Positions 44,325 to 55,694 of a stretch of 64,000 nt of DNA are shown in pieces. The notes beneath the pieces are model-generated. The model searched no databases and was not told the origin of the DNA. It saw only the letters and a program-made list of their open reading frames with translations. The stretch comes from Pratylenchus scribneri. Taxonomy: Eukaryota; Nematoda; Chromadorea; Rhabditida; Pratylenchidae. Both the position numbers and the translations under genes were made by a program. The DNA lies in contig JAQSEB010000153.1 in the NCBI GenBank assembly GCA_030063045.1, positions 248,001 through 312,000 on the forward strand. The letters run 5' to 3'. Numbering within the stretch: position 1 is the stretch's first letter; every line of letters starts with the position of its first letter.

Positions 44325-44815
44325 GCGGTCAGCAGAAGGACGGCCAAGCTGTCAGCAGAAGGACAGCGCAAGCTCTCAGCAGGAGGAAAGCAAAGAAGCT
44401 GGTTGGTTTGATGGAAGGCGGTCAGCAGAAGGACGGCCACAAAACAGTGGTTGATGCAGAGAGTCCGCTTGGGCGCAGAGTCTGCTTGGATGGGACGGAT
44501 TGGCCCTAGTCCAATTCCAATTGAAGCGGTCAGCAGAAGGACGGCCCCAAAAACAGTGGTTGATGCAGAGAGTCCGCTTGGGCGCAGAGTCTGCTTGGAT
44601 TGGCCCTCGTCCAATTCCAATTGAAGCGGTCAGCAGAAGGACGGCCCCAAAAACAATGGTTGATGCAGAGAGTCCGCTTGGGCGCAGAGTCTGCTTGGAT
44701 TGGCCCTCGTCCAATTCCACTTGAAGCGGTCAGCAGAAGGACGGCCCCAAAAACAATGGTTGATGCAGAGAGTCCGCTTGGGCGCAGAGTCTGCTTGGAT
44801 TCCTGAGTTGTAGTT
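44325..44815. repeat. About 100-bp tandem repeats in the element's leader
   Basis: GCGGTCAGCAGAAGGACGGCC recurs at 44325, 44418, 44526, 44626 and 44726. The last three are spaced exactly 100 bp and also share GTTGATGCAGAGAGTCCGC and TCTGCTTGGATT. The array lies between the 5' LTR and gag. Confidence 0.85.
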
Positions 44816-44973
44816 GTGTTGATCAGTGCAGAGGATCCGCTTTGGCACAGGTCTGCCTCGAATTCCTGATTTTTGATTGCGTTGATATTGCGGGGTTGAC
44901 AGCGAAATGAAGGTTCGGCAAAGAAGAAAACTCAGTTGGTTGGTGAGATGGTGAGTGCTTTGGTCCCTGTCTT

Positions 44974-44990
44974 CCCGGGTCGTGGCACCA
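44974..44990 (-). other. tRNA primer-binding site
   Basis: On the minus strand TGGTGCCACGACCCGGG follows the 5' LTR after 4 nt. It begins with the TGG expected for pairing to a tRNA CCA end. I could not say which tRNA. Confidence 0.75.
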
Positions 44991-44994
44991 ATTT

Positions 44995-45996
44995 TGTCGG
45001 GCAAACAATTTGAACAAGGGGAGAGTGGCTTGCTTGTTTGCGACAAAAGTTGTTGGTATGGGGGTTGATGAGTCGTGGCACCACTTTTGTCCTGCTGGTT
45101 TGGTCGGACAAAAGATTCGCTGGAGTTGGTTGAGCTTGGATGAGTTGATGGCAATGTTGAGTGTCTTGTCCTGGTCCGCAGTAGTGGAGCAGTATAATGT
45201 TGCTAGGCCAGTGAAGATGAGCAGGATGAGAGAACTGCTGCTGGGCTAGAGAGAGGCACAGTGATTGGTTAGGCTGGGCTCCGACACAGTGGACGGCTAA
45301 GCTGTGTTGGCTGGGCACTGTGAACTGCTTGGCTGGCTGGGCTGGGCTGGGTACAATGGGCGTTTAGGCTGCCTTCGGGCACAGTGAGTAGCTGAGTTGG
45401 ACACAAGCACGATTGGTCGCTGGGTTGGGCACAGGCGCAATGGATCAGCTGGGTTGTGCACAGGCGCAATGTATCAGCCGTGCACAGGCGTAGTGCGTTG
45501 ATTGACTGGGCACACGCACAGGGATTGGTTGACTGGGCCCAGGCGTAGTGAGTTGGTTGACTAGGCACAGGCGCAGTGAGTTGGCCAGCACACAGACACT
45601 GAGGAAGGAGGGACGGCTCACTTTCAGTAAACCGACAGCCTAGTGGGTCGACGAAGAATTCAACTCAAGCCCAGCCCACAGCCCAAATGCACAAAGATGG
45701 GAATTTATTTATTTATTCAAGCGCAGTGGAAATTAATGTGGGACAAATGAACGCAGGAAATGAATGTTGGAAGCGTGAAAAGTGGTGAAATCGAACGGCT
45801 TAAATAGGGGGGTTCGAGGCAAATGATGAGTCAGCGAAAAGATGGAACATAGGGGGTGGAGGTGACAGAGCCTGGTACAAAGAAATAAATGGGCGGGGAA
45901 TTCAAAAGGAAAAGGGCAAGTGAAAAATGGGACAAAACAAAGAAATTTAATCATCAAATTATCAAATCATCCAATTGATACGTCGATTTATCGACA
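44995..45996 (-). repeat. 5' LTR of the BEL/Pao-type element
   Basis: 1002 bp. No difference from 41489-42490 was seen in the parts compared by eye, and all translated frames are the same. Confidence 0.92.
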
Positions 45997-46001
45997 TATA
46001 A

Positions 46002-46545
46002 GCTGTGAATTTTTCATTTAGATTCCACATAAAATTTATTTAATTTATTCTAACAATTTTCACTCCACTTTCCTCATACAAATTAGCTTTCTTATTTTTT
46101 TAAACTAACCTTTTTTATTTCTGCTGTGTTTTTGGATGATGAAAATGAATATTTCTGACTCGATTGTCGATTTTTATAGCATTTAACTAAGCATAAAATT
46201 AGTTTCTAAAAATGGACAAATTTTTGTTTAATATTCGATTATAACCGAATTATGGCCAAAAAATTATTTAACCAAACATTTTTGGCTATAAATCAATAAA
46301 TTATCATTAATCAATTTTTTTGATATATCATTTTGTAGCTAATTTTATATTAAATAAAATGCGAATATAAATTAATTCACCAATTTTTGGTCCTCTATTT
46401 TCTTCTTTTTTTTATTTATTCTACCGCACTTTCAATACTTCCAAAATTTAGAAACTACAAAAGTGTCAATTCGCGCAATTTCATCAATTTAGATACAAAA
46501 ATTAAAATCAATTTAAAACAATTCAAAAAATTTTTTTTATTGATA
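46002..46545. other. Upstream region of the M16 peptidase gene
   Basis: AT-rich, no gene. The frame continues open upstream of the ATG at 46546 but has no earlier in-frame ATG. Confidence 0.4.
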
Positions 46546-49500
46546 ATGGAGGCGGCGTTCGACAAAATTCCCACCATCAAAATTACTGAAAAGTTAAAAC
46601 TGGATTTGTATGAATCCAAAAGAACGAAATTGAAAGTGGCTGTCGCCAATGTTCCAGGCCCAATGATCTATGGATATTTCAATTTTGGTACATATAAATT
46701 TGTTTTTTATACTTTTATAAAATATTTTTTGAAGTCACTGAAGCAAATAACGATGATGGATTGCCGCACACCCTGGAGCACTTGGTGTTCATGGGATGCA
46801 GAAAATATCCAGGTAGATAATTGAATTTTTCCAATTGATTTGATTTTAAATAGATTTTTTGAAAAAATAAAAAAAATGAAACAAAATTTACAGAACCAAA
46901 TTTTTTGTTTTATTTGAATATTTCACTTAGATTTAGCAAGTTTGACTCATTGCATATCCCGGATTTAGGTGTTTTATAGAAATTATAAAAAACTTATTAT
47001 TGTCAAAATAGGCCAAAATTGGCCAGTTTTCTATTTTTTTAACAATAATTTTCTCTGGCCATTGATTTTCTGAAAATACTTCAATTCATAATCCTAAAGA
47101 AATCATAGAACACATCGCTCCAATTTGTGCCGCTTCTCTATATAAATATTTTATTAATTCAATATTCAATTATTCATTTTATATTCTTATTTTAAAGGCA
47201 TTTTGGATGACATCTCCAATGGCTGTTTGGTAATAATTAGTTTTAATAAATTCTGCAATATTTTTCATATTTTCCAGTCCGAAGTTAATGGCACAACAAG
47301 TCAAACTCATACTTTTTATGAATTATTTTCTGCTGGAAGCAAAGGATTCTTGAAGATTTTGCCGGTTTACCTTGATTATTTACTCGATCCAATGTTGACG
47401 GTAATTTTTAACAAATTTATAAATAAATGAATGATAATTTTAAACATTTTTCAGAAATCCCAATTCATTACAGAAGTGCACCACATCGATAGAGAAGGGC
47501 ACGATGCGGGTGTCATATACAAGTAAATTATTCAAAATAAAATAAAAATAAGGTCGGCGTTTCAAAATAAAACTTTCAAAATCAAAAAATGATATCAAAA
47601 ATTCATAGATCAAAAATCAAATTTTCAATTCTTTATTAAATATTTTTATTAAGAAAATAATCACAAGAGTAATTTCATAGTTAATAAAAAAATCGATGCT
47701 ATGTCATCTCCACAATGGTGTAAATATAAAATTTTTGGCTTATAATAAATCAGAAACCGGTTTTAGACCCCACAAACCTTATAAAATTTTGTAGATCTCA
47801 TCGAGACGCATCGATTGGTATGGTATATAATTTGTCATGATTTGGTCAAAATTAAAGAGTATTAAACCATTTTTCAGATTTTTAAACTTTCTTATTTTTA
47901 TTTTGTGCCAAAAGCTAACATATTATATACCAATCGATGCGTCTCAATGAGATTTACAAAATAGTATAAGTTTTGTGGGGTCTAAAAGCGGTTTCTGATT
48001 TATTATAAGCCAAAAACTTTATATTTACACCATTGTGGAGGTGCCCATATTTACACCGCCTTTTGCCGTTTGTGGAGATGACCCCGGACGAAAAAATCAT
48101 CTAAAGAACTACTTTTTTAAAAATAAGTTTATGTATTTTGATGGCTAATGCTAATTTAAAATTGCATATTTTTAAAAAGAGATTCAAAGGTAAAATCATT
48201 CTGATATTGAATATAGATGCCGAAAAAAAATTATTAAAAATTTCTTTTGTTTTTTTAAGAAAAACAAATACATCCATATTTATAATAATTAATTTTAATT
48301 AATTATTTATTAGTGAACAAATTAATGAGAGTCGTTTATTGATGGAACAACATCGCAAAAAATTATTTTACCCAAAATACTCTGGATATGGTGTTAATCA
48401 TGGTGGATCATTGAAAAATCTTCGGGAAACTTGCAAATTGAAAGAAATTATCCAATTCCATAAAAAATTTTATCATCTTGATAATTTAGTTTGTTTATAA
48501 AATTGCAATCTTCTTCTCAATTACATAATATTTTCAGTTTATAATTGTGTGCGGGATTGTCGATCATGGTCATTTATTGGAAGCAATTGAAAAAGTTGAA
48601 TGCGAATACTTCAACAAAATTCCAAAGGATTTCAAACGACCTTTTCAAAAAGAGCTTACCGAATTTCAATTGAAACCAGACAAGGACGAAATAATTATTC
48701 CCAGTGATACAAATGACAAATATGGTAAGAATAGGGGAAAGCTCACAAAAAATTAATTTATTTAAAAAGGAGAAATTGAAATTTCATGGCAATGCCCTCC
48801 GTTATCAAATTTTTATAAATCGAAGGCATTGTCGATTTTGATAAATTATATGAACGATGCTTCATCAAAGAAAGCAAAAATGGGTATTCATCGAACGGAT
48901 GAAGAATTGTTATATGAATTCAAAATGGAGAAATTACATTATGAAATCATTGCCAGGTTTGCCCATGTTCCGATGGACAAAATGGATGCTAAATTTCAAG
49001 AAAAGTAATATTTTTAAAAACTTTAATAAATTATTATTATAAGTTTTTTATCAAAAATTTTAATGGAACATGAAATAATTGATATGGAAAAAATTGGCCA
49101 AATTATTGAAAAACACAAACGAAATTATCTTTTTGGATTGGATAAAAATGCACACATCTTGATCAAAGATGGAATAGTTGCATATCAATTGTATGGCACC
49201 ATAACAGAACAATTGGAAGAACGGATAAATGTGGTAATTCATTTACCTAACAATGGGAATGCACCGAATTTCAAAACAAATTATTAAGTAGTTAAATATT
49301 TAAATTTTTGTCAGCAAATTTTACAATATTAAACATATTGGATATTGTAAATTTGGCCTTTCATTATTTAATCCAATTTGATTTTAACCTCTTTAATAGT
49401 TATCTTATGAAAGCCAATTTTAGACCAGTTTTAAAAAGTCCATATTTTCAGGTTTTAAACCAAAAATTATCATTAAAATCCTCGACAATTTATATAAAAT

Positions 49501-52500
49501 TTATACAGAGGGTTGAAATCCAATATTTTTAAAGCCAAGAAATAAAAGAAAAATATTTAAAAAATTAAAAAAATAAAAATAAGAAGGGTGAAAAATTGAT
49601 TTCACTTAATTTATAAGTCATTAATTTTACTATAAAATTAAAGATGAATATGTTAAATCGTTTGAAGGAGGAGCAATTCGAATTTTGGTGCAATCTTTTC
49701 CGTGAAATTTTCACTAAACAATGTATTTGTTTAATGGCAAAACAAAGTGTAAAAGAATATGAAAATTTGAAGAAATTGGTAATATTTGGGTAAAAATTGA
49801 AAAAAATGGAATATTTTGTAGGAAAAACAGAGAATAAATGAGCGATTGAAAACACTTGATTTAAAGGCAAGAAGAGCTGAATTGGATGCGGCAATAAAAG
49901 AGAATGAGGTCTGAGAATAATAAATTATTTTAGATTTAATTTAATAAATTTTAGCGGAATAAACTTGGTGCTGATTTAGTGAAAACGCTAATTGTGAAGG
50001 ATATTCAACAATTTTCTTTATTCCCAGTGAAAACGATTAAAAATGGAGTGGATTTAATGGCTCCCAATTTGTTGCCGAATTTGCCATTTTATTATTTTCA
50101 CAAAACGGAGAGTGATATTTTTCAGGTAATTAACTTTAAAAAATGGGTGGTATAGGCATCACTTTTTGCTTTGTAATATAAGCTCATCCTAAATTGAATT
50201 ATGAATGGTCTTTGCAATGGTTTGGGAAGGCTAGTTATTTATATGAATGGTAAAATATAATTTATTTAAAATTTTATTAAATAAAAGAAAGTAATATTGA
50301 TTTAAATAAAAGAGTCCAATTAGAGAACGATTGACAATAAATTATTAAATTTCTGAGTTCTGACCAATAGCTCAGCCAAGCAAAATAACCAACCAGAAAA
50401 ATGATATATATCAATCAAAAATGAAAATTTTTTTTATCACAATTGGATAAAATTTTTATAATAAATTTGATTTTTTAGAGGAAAATCCACTTTTTAAAAA
50501 AATACTTTGTTTTGAAATTTTCGCATGTTTTATTCGCATTTCAATTTGGAATTTACTTATTTTACCAAAATAAAAGCCTTCTCAGTTGCTGATTCGTCGA
50601 TATATATAATTTATCTTCATTTACATTTTAGATCACAATTATTTTCGACACAAATTCTATGTCCATTGATGATCGACATTTCTTGCTGCTTTGGTCCAAA
50701 TTAATTTTCCAATCACCGGCAAAAGTGGATGGAAAATCACTTAGCTTTGAAGAAGTGCAAAATTTGGCAAATCTCGAACTGGTTTCGAAAGAAATTTCAA
50801 TTGGCAATTCCGAAAATTACGAATCTTTTGTATTCCTAAAATTGTGTACTCACAATCAGAACTTCAAATTTTTGCCAAAATGGGTGGAAATTTTTCTGCA
50901 AGGAATTACGTTTGATTTAACACGTGTGAAGATGTGCGCAAGAGATTTGAAAAATGATGCGGTCCTTGCAGATAATGGGATAATGGCAAACTTTTTGTGT
51001 ATGGCATCGGCATACAGCAAAAGTAAGTTATTGAGAGATTTTTAACTAGTGAAATTCAGAATTAGTCTAAAATTCTTTCATTTTTTTTAAAAAATGTTTT
51101 AATAAAATTGTTTCTTTCAATCTCATATTTAGTCTAAAGAGTACATAAAACCAAAATATATATATATATATGATTTAATTAACGAATTTCAAATTTTATA
51201 TATATATATATAAATTTTTAAACTTGAAGGATTTATCCTATAATACATCATAAAATATTGGATGGAAATCGAGAAAATGAATCAATTGATATATTTTAAA
51301 ATTGTCATTGTTTGGTCAAAATTATAATATATTAATAAAACGGTTAACATTCAAAATAATGACTTTTGGATATTTAAATAGTTAAATGTTAAATTAAAAC
51401 TGAGAATACAATGTAGTATTTACTCATTTTATGCTTAATAATATAAAATGAAAATAGTACAACAGCTTTAATATTATCTCGCTATATCGATATGGCCAAT
51501 AGAATAGAGAATAGACCATTTTTTTTTATTAAGAGAATAACTTTAATGCAAATTTGATATAATATTTAACTAATACTATAGCATAATTTTTTTAAGAAAA
51601 AAGCTCATTTTAATTTAATTTGCCATTAAAATTAAAATTTAACATAATATGGACATTAATAAGCAGATATTAGTAAATATTGAATTAATTTTAAATTAAT
51701 CAAAAATAATAGAAATTTCGGCTTCATTAATTCTTTTTCAGATTCAAACAAAATCCTTTGCAATTTTATGGCACTGCAACAAATCCACTCTGAAATATCA
51801 TATGAAATCAAACACCAATGGACAGAAATTATGTTGAATGTGTTAAAGAAATTGCAAGAAGTTCGAACAAAAATGCTATCTTCAATTGTGAATATCCATT
51901 TCATTGGTGATCCAGCAAAATTACCCGAAAAAGATTGGCTCGAACAGAATTGGAATTTTTTGGCAAATCAGGCAGAGAAATTGGAATTTGAGGTAAATGT
52001 CGCCGACATTGTCGGCAACAATTTTTTCCTTTTGAGCAAATTAAAAAGAAAGGGGATTAATTTCAAGGGAAAAAGATCAACGATTAAAATATGGGCAAAA
52101 TAAATAATCTTCCAATTTCCACTATAGGAGGTAGGCAAAATTCCCATGGTTTTTTATTCTTTTGGTGATCATTGATATTTTAACTGGCTTTAGAGGTGAT
52201 CTTCTCCTGATCCCTCCCTCTCCCCTGTTCCTCACTGCCAATTCTCCAGTTGGTCTGCGCTTAGCAATAGACCAATTGGGGATTAGGCGAGGCTATATAA
52301 ATAAGAAGAAACTAAAACTAAAGAAGAAGCTCCACGACATCCAAAAGGGGACACTCTCAAAAAAGCCCCTCGACATTCAACCAGATTCGGAGCCACACTC
52401 AGCCTTCTGTCCCACATCCAGTGGTCTTTCCCCAAGCTCGGCTGCTCCAAATAGCCTTGAGTAGACCTAATTTTCTCGGATGGGTTGGACAAGTGGCATA

Positions 52501-54738
52501 CGTTCTTCACCACTATGTGGAACAAAACCATAGACTAGGACAGGGGGGAGGTTAGCCTCATTCATTGGTTTTCCTCCTTCCCTTTTGTTGGGCAAATTAG
52601 ATACAAAATTCAAAAGCTCGACTTCAGAGCAAAAAACCTTTAAACCAATTTAGTCCCATTTTATTCCTGTTGGTTTGGTTCTGCCCGGTTGGCTCAATTT
52701 CCTTGTAGAGCGCCCAGAACTCCAACAGTAAAATTGAATGATTTTTATAATCAACAAATTTTGTGATTATTTCCCTTAAGTACCATGCCGATTTTGAACA
52801 AAATTGGGAAATGTTGGGTAAAATGCGAGCAATTGAAACCAAAAATATGGAATGCAAATTCGTGCAGATGGGAAAATTTGATGGTAGCTGGAAGGATGTT
52901 CTTTCGCCCGAAGGAAATACAATGGAGACACTCATTCTGGCAAAATATTTTAGTCAACAAGGAGGGCCAATTTGGAATGTTAGAATAATTGAGAAATGAA
53001 AAAATAAATGTACAATCATTTTTAGGCAATTCGAGGATGCGGATCCGCCTATGCATATCCTTCCATAGATTTAAAACCCGACCGGAAATCAATAGAGCTC
53101 AATGTGAATGGCAATGATTTCAAAGAATTTAAACGAAGCTATGAGGAAAGCAAGAAAACCGTGGTAAACTCATTAAAAAAATATTAAGCAATTAAAATTG
53201 ACGAAATAATTGTATTTAAGGCCAAATATCTTACATACGTTTTCTGTTTAACGATTTGTTGCAGAATATATTTTAAAATATCTGATTTGGCCTAGTGTTT
53301 AGCCTCAAAAATTTCAATTTTTCGATAGAAAATATTTTTGTAAATTTGAATTTCTTCCAACAATTTAATTTTTTCACTCAAAAATTTTAAAAAATTTCAG
53401 CAAAATGTATTGGCCATTGGAAAATTGGACGAAAAATTATTTATATCAGCAAAAGGATTACTGATTCACCAGCTAATCAATGAAAAAAGCACACTTGAAA
53501 AGATGGGAGATGCCGCATTGTTGGCGACAATTTGGAAAGTTGGAACAAATTTTACACAGTTAGGAGAAAAAAATAATTCTGTAAAAAGAGAATTAATTTA
53601 AGGGAATTATGCAATCGAATTTGGAAAGCCAACGCAGATGATGTTTTTCAAAAAGCAGGTCCAACATTTCTGGACCTCTTTGATGACACAAAATCCATTC
53701 GATGCATCGCATTGAATAAATCCAGCATTGGAAAGTTGAAGAAATGCTTTGATAAAGTGGAGATTTGTAACTTAAAAACTTTTCAAACAATGCCGAATTT
53801 TTTGAATGAACTTAATGAAAAGGAAATTGATGAATTGGAAGACTTTCAAATGGCGGAATTTTTTGATGCCATTAATGAACAGGAGGAAATTGGTAAATTG
53901 AAAATTTGAAAGAAAATTTTTCAAAATTTTTAATGAATCCTTAATCATAATATGTTTGATATCGGGTCTATTAAAAATGATTCCATAAAAATATTATATT
54001 CGAAAAATATTGAAAAAATATTTGACCAAAATATTTCTTAATTATGGCATTTACATCAAAATATTTTGAATTCCCTCAATTATAGAAGCTGAAAATGCCA
54101 ATTTGAATGTCATTCCATTTGAAGAGTTTTGGACACAGAATTTGACAGAAGAAGCAAGAATTCGGGTAATTTTTTTAAAAATTCATAGATATAGACATTT
54201 AAAAACCAATAGTACTTTTAACTCATTTATCAGAAAAAGAGAACAATGGGGTTTTTTCGGTTTAATTTTTTATCATAAATTTTATTCATTCCATTTTATT
54301 CACAAATAACATATATGATGGCGCCTTGCGCCTACAATTATTTTTATTAAATTTTCAATAAACTTAGGCGATTGTGAATGGCTGTGTTTGTACTGAGACA
54401 ATTTTTCGTTCCCACGATGAATGGCCAACTATTCACGTCTATTTATTATCAAATGCTAAAACAAGTGGATATTTTTGCAAAATGTCAAATGGTGTAATTT
54501 GTCAACTTCTTGAAATTGATGAAAACAACAAGGTGAATAAAATGAAAAAAATTTTTAATTTTAAATACTAATTAGCCAAGCGTGGACGAATTCAACAACA
54601 ACATTTTGCCCAATGCTGAAAATAAAATTCGTCAGAAAATTGAGAATAAAACAGGGCTAATTTTTTTAGTTGATAAGAAATGCGATTGCGGATATAAATT
54701 ATGCAATGGGAAAATAACGAATATAATCGGACTTTAAT
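46546..54738 (+). CDS. M16-family zinc metallopeptidase (C05D11.1-like), many exons
   Basis: A large clan ME (pitrilysin-type) peptidase of the nematode C05D11.1 kind. It starts MEAAFDKIPTIK. Well-supported exons with matching phases are 46546-46687, 46735-46812, 47198-47229, 47278-47400, 47455-47522, 48314-48488, 48538-48724, 48770-49004, 49044-49233, 49644-49778, 49822-49908, 49955-50125, 50632-51022 and 51742-51992. Further pieces are near 52781-52978, 53026-53163, 53401-53909 and 54086-54738. The inverted zinc motif HTLEH (about residues 59-63) is intact, and a glutamate about 86 residues on (GVIYNEQ) is a good third ligand. Family stretches include LEHLVFMG, GGSLKNLRETC with FHKKFYH, and GGPIWNAIRGCGSAYAY. 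Splices around 52145-52780 and 53540-53600 are unresolved. The last exons carry a Cys-rich ending (KKCDCGYKLCNGK) that may belong to another gene. Confidence 0.75.
47697..48085. mobile_element. Inverted-repeat DNA element, copy 2, uninterrupted
   Basis: Ends are GTCATCTCCACAA (47703) and its inverse TTGTGGAGATGAC (to 48082). Mirrored arms contain GACCCCACAAA, TTTTGTAGATCTCATCGAG and CAATCGATGCGTCTC. It is the same family as 23150-24015 but lacks the hAT-like insert. It lies in the intron after 47522 of the M16 gene. Confidence 0.7.
52190..52735. other. GC-rich insert in the M16 gene, possible solo LTR
   Basis: A stretch of clearly higher GC inside an intron, beginning TGATCTTCTCC and ending CTCCAACA (TG...CA). 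It has a TATA box-like CTATATAAATA at about 52292 and no intact coding frame. That would fit a solo LTR, but I found no matching target duplication at the ends. Confidence 0.3.
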
Positions 54739-55694
54739 TACAATTTATAATTTAATTTAATCATCCGTTTATCCATATATATTTATCACATTTAAATAAG
54801 TTTTAAATTTAAATCATCTTTTATCAATTTATACCATTTCTCACATGGAATCATTTTTTTAAATTTGGGCATGCAAAATATAAATTTAGTCGATGATAAT
54901 TGCTAAATTTTCTTTCTATTCTTTTTAATTGTGCAATTTTTTTATTCAGAATTCAAGATTTAGAATGAAAAGTTAATATTAACCATATCAATTACTCATC
55001 ATGTTCTATCTTAGTAATATTGTATAAATATGTAAAAAAATATTATATGAAAATAGTAATTTTGTGAAAAATAATAAAAATGTGATAATCATAAGTTGAA
55101 TTAAAATAGCAAAATAACTAAAAAAAGACAAAGGTACCGAAAATTGTTTTTTTCCGAAAGGACTAATTTTTAAATCAGCTTTGAATCGTCTTCTAGAAAT
55201 TGGTCAATGGGGAAAATAGATAGAATGATCAACGCAAGAATTAATCAAGAAAAATGTACGTATTTTTATATATTATTATAAAGATAGAACATGATGAGTA
55301 ATTGACTAAATCTTTTCCAATTATCCATGAGCCATGACGTAATTTATTTCTCGCCGAACTTTTATTAAACAGTTTAGGAGCAATTTTAAAAGAAAAAAGG
55401 AATAGAAATTAACAAAATTTATTGTAAAAAATTTGCAGTCCGCGCAGTTATGTAGTAAAATGGATGAACGAGAATGTAAAGGGATGATTAATTTGTAATT
55501 GCAATTGATTTTCACACTAAAATTCCTCTCAATAAGTTTATTATTGTAAGAAAAATATTAATTTAAAGCAATTATTCAATTTATTCATTTTTAAATTTAT
55601 TTTCTTTTTTTGTTTATTAAATCGCCTCTTTATTTGTCATAATGGAAGAACGGGAATTGACCAGAAAATGGCTTTTATTTGATGCAGTCATGGT
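54739..55694. other. Intergenic, no supported gene
   Basis: AT-rich spacer. A short frame starting at 55642 runs into the next exon in another phase and is not supported. Confidence 0.35.

Larger units (their letters stand above)
41484..46001 (-). mobile_element. BEL/Pao-type LTR retrotransposon, gag-only, non-autonomous
   Basis: A complete element with two 1002-bp LTRs (41489-42490 and 44995-45996), each with TG...CA ends. The 5-bp target duplication TATAA lies at 41484-41488 and 45997-46001. It reads on the minus strand. A polypurine tract (CCGGGGGAG) directly precedes the 3' LTR and a primer-binding site (TGGTGCCACGACCCGGG) lies 4 nt after the 5' LTR. The 2.5-kb interior encodes only Gag; there is no protease, reverse transcriptase, RNase H or integrase. 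The LTRs look identical wherever compared, so insertion is very recent. It must rely on enzymes from an autonomous relative. It is GC-richer than its surroundings. Confidence 0.92.
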
